Part shown: piece after piece, positions 35,273 through 42,352 of the stretch
Layout of the letters: each line of letters begins with the position of its first letter
Position numbering within the stretch: the first letter of the stretch is position 1
Assembly: GCF_030161375.1 (NCBI RefSeq)
Contig: NZ_BSSQ01000019.1
Coordinates: forward strand, 287,649-351,648
From: Paenibacillus glycanilyticus
Lineage (GTDB): Bacteria > Bacillota > Bacilli > Paenibacillales > Paenibacillaceae
Length of the DNA stretch: 64,000 nt
Direction: 5' to 3'
Program-made: the position numbers and the translations under genes
Notes under the pieces: generated by a model
Database searches by the model: none
Told to the model about the DNA's origin: nothing
Seen by the model: only the letters and a program-made list of their open reading frames with translations

Positions 35273-36409
35273 TTACCAAGGTACGTCATCGTCTTGCGCT
35301 GTTTCCGCCTCTTCGTAAGGCTGAATCGCCGGTTCTTCCTCTTTGACGTTGGTGCCGATAATCGGCAAGATCTGTTCCAAATCCGGAGGCGCCAAAAGTT
35401 CGACGGGCGAAACGCCTTTCTCGAATTGAAACGACTCGCCTTCAATTACGGCTACATAACGTCCATTATGTTTAGCGAAATGCAAAGTGATGCCAAAATC
35501 CGCAAGCAGCCCTTTCACCGTAACTCCGCCTAATTTGAAGGAAAACGGCAAGTCCGGCTTTTGCTCAACAAGCGCCGCCGAAGCGGTAGTCACCTGCTCA
35601 TGCGTCCAATATTCCTGCAGCTCGCGTTTTTCGCTTGCCGCCCATACTTCAATCGCGTTTTCTTCCTCGCGCCGCTCCGTGCTTTCGGGCTCCGCTTGCC
35701 ATTTGTCCTCCATGTATTGCTGCACCATGCCAAGCACTTGCTCGCCCATCACTTCCGGCAGCGGCTTCTCGTAAGAAACAAACTTCAGGAAATCCTCGAA
35801 ATAACGGGCATGGGAGGCTTGATGGATTTTGAGTTCCCAATGGTCAAGCGAACCTTCTTCCGGCATATGCGGATATTGGATCGACTTCATTCCTCTTGCG
35901 CTGATTGCCATCTCCACATGGGAGATCAGACTGCGCTCGTCGGAAATTCTCGCGATTTTTGGTTCGAAGTCGCATTTGAGCAGGAATAGGAACGGTTCGT
36001 CGAAATAGGTATTTAGCTTCGCTCTCGCTATGATAAACGCTCCGCCGCGAACCGCCGTTGTATCCATATAGATATGTACCAGCTCGTCGGCGATGCCTAT
36101 AAACCGTTCTTTGCTGTCTGCATCCCTCAGCCGTTGGAACAAGTTATAGTTCTGATTGCTCCCGAGTTCATACCCTGGTTCAACCATGAAACGTCCGATC
36201 TTGGTAGGCGCATTCTCGGTGTTTGGGTTACGCTCGACTTTTCTTTTGACGATCCGGGTGAATTCGCCGTCCAGAAACCGCTTGATCTCGCTGTCTTCGT
36301 AATCCTCTTCCTCCAGCGTCTGAAAGTGCTTGTAACGCTTCGTAGAAGAGTTGTCATCGCCATCCGTGACAATAACAAAGAAAGATAAATATTCCATTCT
36401 GAAATCCAC
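35273..36409 (-). CDS. DUF3900-like conserved hypothetical protein
   Basis: Cytosolic acidic protein of 378 aa which, from memory of the family, resembles DUF3900 proteins of Bacillaceae. Function unknown. Recognisable stretches are MEYLSFFVIVTDG at the start, PTKIGRFMVEPGYELGSNQNYN and VRGGAFIIARAKLNTYFDEPF. The last 60 residues are Glu/Pro-rich and look disordered. The start is either GTG 36409 (GGGGG 11 nt upstream) or an ATG four codons later. It lies 22 nt after the nitric oxide synthase stop and may be co-transcribed. Confidence 0.72.
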   Translation of the reverse strand: MDFRMEYLSFFVIVTDGDDNSSTKRYKHFQTLEEEDYEDSEIKRFLDGEFTRIVKRKVERNPNTENAPTKIGRFMVEPGYELGSNQNYNLFQRLRDADSKERFIGIADELVHIYMDTTAVRGGAFIIARAKLNTYFDEPFLFLLKCDFEPKIARISDERSLISHVEMAISARGMKSIQYPHMPEEGSLDHWELKIHQASHARYFEDFLKFVSYEKPLPEVMGEQVLGMVQQYMEDKWQAEPESTERREEENAIEVWAASEKRELQEYWTHEQVTTASAALVEQKPDLPFSFKLGGVTVKGLLADFGITLHFAKHNGRYVAVIEGESFQFEKGVSPVELLAPPDLEQILPIIGTNVKEEEPAIQPYEEAETAQDDDVPW

Positions 36410-36431
36410 TGTTTATGTTTCCCCCATGTCT

Positions 36432-37535
36432 TCAGACTTTATAATCATCCCGGCTATAAGGCAAAGCCTGGTAGCTATATGCGGGTTTTAGTTCCGTATT
36501 ATCGAATCCGCGGTGCCATACCGGCGTCGTGGACGGAGACATCGGCGGAATGAGCCAGGACCAATTGCCGGTGAGCTTGCGCCCGTTATTCTGTTCCTGC
36601 TGGGCGAACCGCATGAATTGCTCGGCCGCTGTGTGATGATCAACAATGCTGACGCCATGCTTCTTGAACGAATGGATCACGGCAACATTCAGTTCGACAA
36701 GCGCGCGGTCCTTCCATAGCGATGTGTTGGTCGAGGTGTCCAGCCCCATCAGCTTGGCCACATCCGGAAGTTTATTGTAACGGTTGAAGTCCGCCAGATT
36801 GCGGGCGCCAATCTCCGTTCCCATATACCAGCCGTTAAAAGGCGCGGCGGTATACGAGACCCCGCCTATCTCCAGCTTCATGTCCGAGATAAACGGAACG
36901 GCATACCATCTAAGCCCCAATTCCTCAAACCGCCCGATATCGGGGTGTGACAACGGCACTTCCTTCACAAGGCCTTCCGGCAGCTCATACCACCGGGGCT
37001 GCTCATCATCTACTTGGATAACAAGCGGGAGAACATCGTAATCGGTACCTGCAGCCCGCCAGCCTAATGAGGTACAGACACGGGTAAAATCAATTGATGC
37101 AGGATCGCCAACGACTCCTTGCTCCGTGTTATAACCGGCATACCGCACCAGCTGGTGATTCCAGATTCGGATCTGTTTATCCCCTTGCCGAGGCGCAAAT
37201 ACGGTTATGGTCGGACGGACGCGCCCTTCGTTTGTCGCATATTTAATGTGGCTAAATATTTGCTCGGCGATCTGATCGGCATCGTGCAAGGAGCGAGCGT
37301 CAATCACCTCAAGCGATTGCCAGAACAAACGGCCGATGCAACGGTTGCTGTTGCGCCAAGCCATTCTCGCTCCGTGTCTAAGCTCTTCCAACGTATGTTC
37401 ATAGCTGCCGTACTGGGTTATGGATCGTTCTATTTCAGCAAGACGGCTTCTCGCTTCCGCTTCCGACTTGCCAAGCTCTGTATAACAAACGGCAATAAAC
37501 TGCTCTGCCTCTATGTACATTTCTGTTGCAATCAT
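36432..37535 (-). CDS. nos: nitric oxide synthase oxygenase
   Basis: Bacterial NOS making NO from L-arginine; the reductase domain is absent, as in Bacillus, so it borrows electrons from cellular flavodoxin-type donors. Length 367 aa. The heme thiolate is Cys66 in AWRNSNRCIGRLFW and the arginine-binding Glu241 lies in FNGWYMGTEIGARN. The C-terminal NWSWLIPPMSPSTTPVWHRGF matches the pterin/dimer region. In Bacillus and Staphylococcus, NOS supports resistance to oxidative stress and some antibiotics. A GGAGAG ribosome site precedes the ATG. Confidence 0.94.
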   Translation of the reverse strand: MIATEMYIEAEQFIAVCYTELGKSEAEARSRLAEIERSITQYGSYEHTLEELRHGARMAWRNSNRCIGRLFWQSLEVIDARSLHDADQIAEQIFSHIKYATNEGRVRPTITVFAPRQGDKQIRIWNHQLVRYAGYNTEQGVVGDPASIDFTRVCTSLGWRAAGTDYDVLPLVIQVDDEQPRWYELPEGLVKEVPLSHPDIGRFEELGLRWYAVPFISDMKLEIGGVSYTAAPFNGWYMGTEIGARNLADFNRYNKLPDVAKLMGLDTSTNTSLWKDRALVELNVAVIHSFKKHGVSIVDHHTAAEQFMRFAQQEQNNGRKLTGNWSWLIPPMSPSTTPVWHRGFDNTELKPAYSYQALPYSRDDYKV

Positions 37536-37628
37536 GTTCGTGCCTACTCTCCAAAATAACGACTTTCTTCCTACGATACCGTATTTTTAGGCCTTCCGCC
37601 ACCTTACCGGGGTGGAATCGGGGCATGT

Positions 37629-38318
37629 TCACTTATTGTTCAACGATTCATTTAACCGTCCTGTCACAATTAACATAAGGAACGATACCGCAATAATCGC
37701 TGCCGTCCAGGACCATGCCAGACCCATGTGGCCGGATTCGACGGCCGTATAAATGGCTGTAGGAGTAGTCTGCGTGACGCCAGGGATATTACCGGCAATC
37801 ATCAGCGTTGCGCCAAACTCGCCTAGGCTTCTCGCAAATCCAAGAATATAGGACGAGATAAAAGCTCTTCCTGCCAGAGGAAGCGTAACAAAGCGGAATA
37901 CCTGCCATTCACTAGCCCCTGCCGATCTTGCCGCGTCCTCCAAATGGCGTTCTACGCCTTGGAAGCCGGTTTTCATCGTTTGATAGACAAGCGGGAACGC
38001 AACAACGACAGCCGCCACTACACCGGCAATCCAAGTGAAAATAATAGGCTGCCTGAATAACCATTCGTAGGCGATGCCAATCCACCCTCGGCGGCCAAGC
38101 ATAACGAGCAGCAAGAAGCCGATGACGGTTGGCGGAAGGACAAGAGGCAGCATAAAGACGGTCTCGATCACCAGTCTGCCCCGCCTTTTGCCGCGAGTCA
38201 TCCACCATGCCGCCCATACGCCCAATATGGCGGCAAACACGCTGGCGGTAATGCAAATTTTGAGCGACAGCAATAAAGGTTCCGCCCATTGTTCAAACGT
38301 CCAATCCGGCAAACTCAT
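37629..38318 (-). CDS. modB: molybdate ABC transporter permease (lone ModB)
   Basis: Binding-protein-dependent permease of 229 aa with about five helices. The ModB signature is visible: LPLVLPPTVIGFLLL, the EAA-like loop HLEDAARSAGASEWQVFRFVTLPLAG, and SLGEFGATLMIAGNIPG. No modA or modC lies within the window, so its partners are elsewhere or it has been separated. A GGAG site 3 nt before the ATG and a clear promoter make it a monocistronic unit. Molybdate supply would matter for the PucCDE xanthine dehydrogenase. Confidence 0.92.
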   Translation of the reverse strand: MSLPDWTFEQWAEPLLLSLKICITASVFAAILGVWAAWWMTRGKRRGRLVIETVFMLPLVLPPTVIGFLLLVMLGRRGWIGIAYEWLFRQPIIFTWIAGVVAAVVVAFPLVYQTMKTGFQGVERHLEDAARSAGASEWQVFRFVTLPLAGRAFISSYILGFARSLGEFGATLMIAGNIPGVTQTTPTAIYTAVESGHMGLAWSWTAAIIAVSFLMLIVTGRLNESLNNK

Positions 38319-38348
38319 TCACTCCGATACTAACCCATGATGTGTTTC

Positions 38349-38378
38349 ATTATAGACAAGCAACAAGCAACGTGTAAA
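38349..38378 (-). promoter_or_regulatory. sigma-A promoter of modB
   Basis: On the minus strand TTTACA (38373-38378), an 18-nt spacer and a perfect TATAAT (38349-38354), giving a leader of only about 24 nt. Confidence 0.75.
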
Positions 38379-38478
38379 TGATTCGAATAGCAAAAATCGC
38401 CGCATTCCGCAGGATGGAAGGCAGCTCTTGCAAGCTTTTCCTTACCCGTCAGGGAATGGGCGATTATGATTAATGCTA

Positions 38479-38931
38479 TTAATTGTTCTTCTCGCGGCCA
38501 AGAACGAGGAAAATAATAATAAGAATAAATGCCGTCAAAGCCATGAGCGGGATCGTAATGAAACCTAGCCAATTCAGATAGTCATAATTGCATGGTATGC
38601 CGGACCGGCATGGCATCATTTCGCCAACCTTCGGAAACCAGATCTCGAAGTTATGATAGATCGAGATCAACATGCCGATGATGCTCATCGGAAGCACATA
38701 ACCAATGATTCTCCGGTCGCCCCGGTAAGCTGCGATTCCAAGTACGATTACAAGCGGATACATAAAGATTCGTTGATACCAGCATAAATCGCATGGAATA
38801 AATCCGCGGATTTCGCTGAAATACAAAGATCCGCATGTAGCAACTAACGCGACAAGCCAAGCCAGATATAAACCATACCGCTGAAACCAGCTTTCATGGA
38901 TTTCGAATTCGGATTCGGTCGTCGTGGTCAA
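38479..38931 (-). CDS. bdbC: disulfide formation protein BdbC (DsbB-like)
   Basis: Four-helix membrane oxidase that reoxidises BdbD with quinone, 150 aa. Redox pairs are C47-D-L-C50 after the first helix and C108/C114 in the second external loop (MMPCRSGIPC). The start is a TTG 8 nt after AAGGAG; no ATG fits. It lies 5 nt after bdbD, forming a two-gene operon. Confidence 0.93.
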   Translation of the reverse strand: MTTTTESEFEIHESWFQRYGLYLAWLVALVATCGSLYFSEIRGFIPCDLCWYQRIFMYPLVIVLGIAAYRGDRRIIGYVLPMSIIGMLISIYHNFEIWFPKVGEMMPCRSGIPCNYDYLNWLGFITIPLMALTAFILIIIFLVLGREKNN

Positions 38932-38936
38932 GGTTC

Positions 38937-39674
38937 CTACTCCTTATTCACGGCTTCGTCGATTGCCGCTTTAATGCTCGCGTAATCAAGATTGCCTGTA
39001 TATTGCACACCGTTAATAAAGAGCGTTGGCGTTCCGGTTACATTAAGAGGTCCAACCTTCGCATTATCTTTACTCACATCCGCTTGATACGTCTTATCGT
39101 CGATGTCTTTCTTCAGCTTGTCAAAGTCGATTGACAGATTAGCGTTCTTCGCCAGCTGTACGAGGTAATCGGAGGTAGCCCACTCTTTTTTCTCGTCTTG
39201 CTGGTTATCGTAAATCGTTTTGTAATACGTCCAGAAGGCATCGTCGCCGCCTTGTTGCTGAACCGCTTCCGCAGCGAGTGCAGCAGTCGTAGAGTCAGGT
39301 CCGATAAAGGTATAGTTGGCAAAGTATAACGAAGCTTTGCCCGTATCAATGAAATCTTTCTCCAGCTGAGGCTCAATATTCTGCGCAAAATATTGGCATA
39401 CCGGGCATTTGTAATCGCCAAACTCCACAATCTTGACTGGAGCTTCGGCATTCCCCTTCACCGGCAAGCCCGTATAATCGATATCGTATACCTTGTTAGC
39501 CAGTTCCGCCTGTTGATTCGATTGATGATTGATGCCAAGAATAATAACAACGATAACTGCTACGATCGCCAGCGTTAGCACAATTAGCGATTTGTTCGAT
39601 TGCTTCTTGACCGGCTGCTTATAGCCGGTTGGCCGAGGCCGCTGCTTTGTTTTAGCTTTTGCTTGAGTGCCCAA
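38937..39674 (-). CDS. bdbD: thiol-disulfide oxidoreductase BdbD (DsbA-like)
   Basis: Membrane-anchored extracytoplasmic thioredoxin-fold protein that introduces disulfides into secreted proteins, 245 aa. A basic N-terminus and a single membrane helix (about 29-48) precede the DsbA-like fold with active site C90-P-V-C93 and a cis-Pro loop in VTGTPTLFINGV. Start is a TTG with GGGGAGG about 11 nt upstream. Its transcript carries a long structured leader. Confidence 0.93.
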   Translation of the reverse strand: MGTQAKAKTKQRPRPTGYKQPVKKQSNKSLIVLTLAIVAVIVVIILGINHQSNQQAELANKVYDIDYTGLPVKGNAEAPVKIVEFGDYKCPVCQYFAQNIEPQLEKDFIDTGKASLYFANYTFIGPDSTTAALAAEAVQQQGGDDAFWTYYKTIYDNQQDEKKEWATSDYLVQLAKNANLSIDFDKLKKDIDDKTYQADVSKDNAKVGPLNVTGTPTLFINGVQYTGNLDYASIKAAIDEAVNKE

Positions 39675-39704
39675 ACTTGTCCAATCCTCCCCGGCATATG
39701 AATG

Positions 39705-39786
39705 CTGCTCAAGGTCCGGTTACAGGTCGCCCCGTGAACCGGTCTTGAGCAGTTAAGCGGGATGCGCGAAACCTCTGCTCCCGCTT
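39705..39786 (-). ncRNA. structured 5' leader RNA of bdbD-bdbC, unrecognised family
   Basis: Two hairpins lie in the leader. Hairpin 1 (39755-39786) has a perfect 8-bp stem and a 16-nt loop. Hairpin 2 (39705-39752) stacks stems of 9, 6 and 5 bp closed by a GCGA tetraloop, with only small bulges. No U-run follows. The base of hairpin 2 is 12 nt before the SD (39686-39692). It resembles no riboswitch class I know. Confidence 0.6.
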
Positions 39787-39808
39787 GAATTTGCCTATAC
39801 TTGTAGCC

Positions 39809-39837
39809 AGTGTAGTTACAACGGGCTTTAATGTCAA
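39809..39837 (-). promoter_or_regulatory. sigma-A promoter of bdbD-bdbC
   Basis: On the minus strand a perfect TTGACA (39832-39837), a 17-nt spacer and TACACT (39809-39814). Transcription from here gives a leader of about 128 nt. Confidence 0.7.
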
Positions 39838-39871
39838 TAACTAGCTAAGACATGACGAAATACTGTCATAT

Positions 39872-41962
39872 TTAAACGGTTATTTCTTCTTTAATTAATG
39901 ACGTTAATGATTCGCGGTGAAGCAGCTTCAGCTTATGAAGAGCCCTGGTACAGCCCACGTATAGAAGTTTGGCGTCATCCGGGGTATACATATCGCTTCC
40001 TGCATCCGCGATTAATACCGCATCGAACTCCAGCCCCTTCGACAGATACACCGGAACAACGGATAAACCTCCGCCATACTCCGGCTGCTTGCTTTGGACG
40101 AGAGACGCTTCGAATCCTTCCTTCAGCAGGAATTCATGCAGCTCCGCGCATTGCTGAGCGGTCCGGCCGATCACCGATATCGTCTGGAAATGGCCGGTTG
40201 CCTGCCACGCCCTTACGGAATCCGCAATTTGCTTGTGCCATGCTGCATGTTCTGCCTGCACCACTTCAACCGGATCGCCGCTCCGGAACACGGGTACGGC
40301 AGGTTTCACCCCAACGCCCATGCCGCCGAGAATGCGGTTCGCAAACTCAATGATTTCCATTGTCGACCGGTAGCTTCGGTTAAGCTCGAAGAACCCGGTC
40401 TGTTCCTCATTGAACAAATCCGTCAGCTCGGTCCAGCTATTGATGCCCGCGTACGCATGAATACCTTGCTGCAGGTCGCCAAGAACGGTCATCGAAGGCG
40501 TCCTTTGGCACAGCTTCAACGCTTCCAGCTGGAACGGCGAGTAGTCCTGCGCTTCGTCAATGACGATATGGTCGTACGCCGGTATCGTGAGGCCGTAGAG
40601 ACGAAGATGAATATACACAAGCGGAGCTAGATCTTCCGCCTCCGCTTGCCCCTCTTTCAAGGAAGCGGCAGTAGCGGAAGCGATTGCTTTCGGAATAACG
40701 GATACCGCTTGTTTGCCTTGGAATAAGGCGGCATACAGCTGAGGCGCCGTATAGGACGGTATTTTTTTCGCAAAAGCATTCAACTTAGTTTGCGCTTTAG
40801 CACGAAGCTTCTTATCTACGATCTTGCGCATTTTGAGCTCCGATTCGAACCAGCGGCGGATCCGGCTTACCAAGCGGTCCCGTTTCTTCATCAAAGTCTC
40901 GTCGCCATAATCCGTCTCGTACCATTCCATCATCTGTTCGGGCTTCAATACAAGCCCTGGCAACGGTTCAAACGGAATGACCGGAACAATCCGCTGTTCC
41001 AGTTCGGCGATTCGGTTGTCGATCGCTTCCTTGAAGGCAAGCGAACCTTTGATTCTGCCCGCTGCATTCGCCATTTCTTCGGCAGTACGGTGCTCCTCGA
41101 ACCAATAAGCAAGCGCGTCAGAAGCACTCCGGATCGTCACTTCATGGCCAAGCAGCTCGAGCGACCAATCCACAAACGTCGTTTGCAATATATCGCCGAC
41201 TCCAAGCTCCGGCAACACGCCGGAGATGTAATCCAGAAACATCCTGTTCGGCGCAAAAATAATCATCCGCTCCGCTTTTACCCGATCCGCATATTGATAC
41301 AGAAGGAATGCAAGCCGGTGAAGGGCTACGGTTGTTTTTCCACTTCCGGCTACCCCTTGGATGAAAAGCGCTTTGTTGCGCTCGGAACGGATAATTCGGT
41401 CCTGCTCATGCTGAATCGTCGAGACGATGTCCCGCAGCTTATTGTCTTTGTTCTCGCCTAAGCGGTATAACAGGAATTCGTCCGTTACGGACTCTTCTTC
41501 TTTCCCTCTTACATAACTGTCAACCATGCGTACAAGTTCGCCTTGCCGCACCATGAAATTGCGCTTCAGATGCACAAACCCTTCAATATCGCCTTCCGGC
41601 GCAGTATAAGTTGCCGCATCTTCCCCGCCTGTAAATGAATAAAACAAGCTCGCTACTGGCGCGCGCCAATCGATGACAAGCAACTCGTTGCTGCCTTGCT
41701 TCGCAACGCCGGCTTTGCCGATATACAGCGGCTTCTGCTCGCCGCCCGGAAGCTCCTCGAAATCAATTCGTCCGAAATAAGGTTCGCGAAAAGCAACCTC
41801 TAGCCTTTTTCTGCGCTCCTCGCGCTGAAGATCGAGCATCTGCTCGGTGAAGTCGTCGCCCGTATAACGGGGACCGATGCCTGCCAGCTGACTTTTAATA
41901 TCGCCTAGCGACCGAGTCAGCCTTTCTTGCTCTTCTTGATAGGCACTTTGAACGGTGGTCAT
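39872..41962 (-). CDS. helD: HelD, UvrD-like RNA polymerase-recycling ATPase
   Basis: Superfamily-1 helicase-like ATPase of 696 aa that in Bacillus displaces stalled RNA polymerase from DNA and nucleic acids. The N-terminal coiled-coil arm (about 1-60) is followed by a HelD-specific region, Walker A GVAGSGKTT at 203-211, a Walker B DEAQDYS in the second half and motif VI near the C-terminus (LLYVGCTRALHKL). AGGAGG lies 8 nt before the ATG. Confidence 0.92.
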   Translation of the reverse strand: MTTVQSAYQEEQERLTRSLGDIKSQLAGIGPRYTGDDFTEQMLDLQREERRKRLEVAFREPYFGRIDFEELPGGEQKPLYIGKAGVAKQGSNELLVIDWRAPVASLFYSFTGGEDAATYTAPEGDIEGFVHLKRNFMVRQGELVRMVDSYVRGKEEESVTDEFLLYRLGENKDNKLRDIVSTIQHEQDRIIRSERNKALFIQGVAGSGKTTVALHRLAFLLYQYADRVKAERMIIFAPNRMFLDYISGVLPELGVGDILQTTFVDWSLELLGHEVTIRSASDALAYWFEEHRTAEEMANAAGRIKGSLAFKEAIDNRIAELEQRIVPVIPFEPLPGLVLKPEQMMEWYETDYGDETLMKKRDRLVSRIRRWFESELKMRKIVDKKLRAKAQTKLNAFAKKIPSYTAPQLYAALFQGKQAVSVIPKAIASATAASLKEGQAEAEDLAPLVYIHLRLYGLTIPAYDHIVIDEAQDYSPFQLEALKLCQRTPSMTVLGDLQQGIHAYAGINSWTELTDLFNEEQTGFFELNRSYRSTMEIIEFANRILGGMGVGVKPAVPVFRSGDPVEVVQAEHAAWHKQIADSVRAWQATGHFQTISVIGRTAQQCAELHEFLLKEGFEASLVQSKQPEYGGGLSVVPVYLSKGLEFDAVLIADAGSDMYTPDDAKLLYVGCTRALHKLKLLHRESLTSLIKEEITV

Positions 41963-42033
41963 GTCAGTTACCTCCTAAAAAGAAATGTATTCTCTGAAAA
42001 AACGAATAACCAATATACCATAAGACAAACCTA

Positions 42034-42324
42034 TTAAGCAATGGAACCAACGTTTATCCCGATGAGTCCCATCACGTAATATAGGATGACAAGATTCAGC
42101 ACGAACAACAACGGGATGCCGACACGGAAGGATGTATGTTTGGTTTTGTGCCGCCATACCTGCATGCCGATCCAAGCGCCCAGCGCACCGCCAATGGCAC
42201 TGATGCCAAACAGCCTTTTTTCCGGTATCCGTCTTTTCTTGTGCCTAGCGTAGCTTTTATCCATGCCCATGAGCGCAAACGCAATAAAATTGATCACAAT
42301 CCAATAAATAATTAATAGTAACAA
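42034..42324 (-). CDS. DUF1294 membrane protein
   Basis: Small 96-aa membrane protein with two to three helices. The DUF1294 pattern is clear: FALMGMDKSYARHKKRRIPEKRL followed by GGALGAWIGMQVWRHKTKH. Function unknown; the family is often found fused to cold-shock domains. The start is TTG with AGGAGG 11 nt upstream. It lies between hrpB and helD on the same strand. Confidence 0.85.
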   Translation of the reverse strand: MLLLIIYWIVINFIAFALMGMDKSYARHKKRRIPEKRLFGISAIGGALGAWIGMQVWRHKTKHTSFRVGIPLLFVLNLVILYYVMGLIGINVGSIA

Positions 42325-42352
42325 AATTTAAAGTTCCTCCTATAGATAAAGG

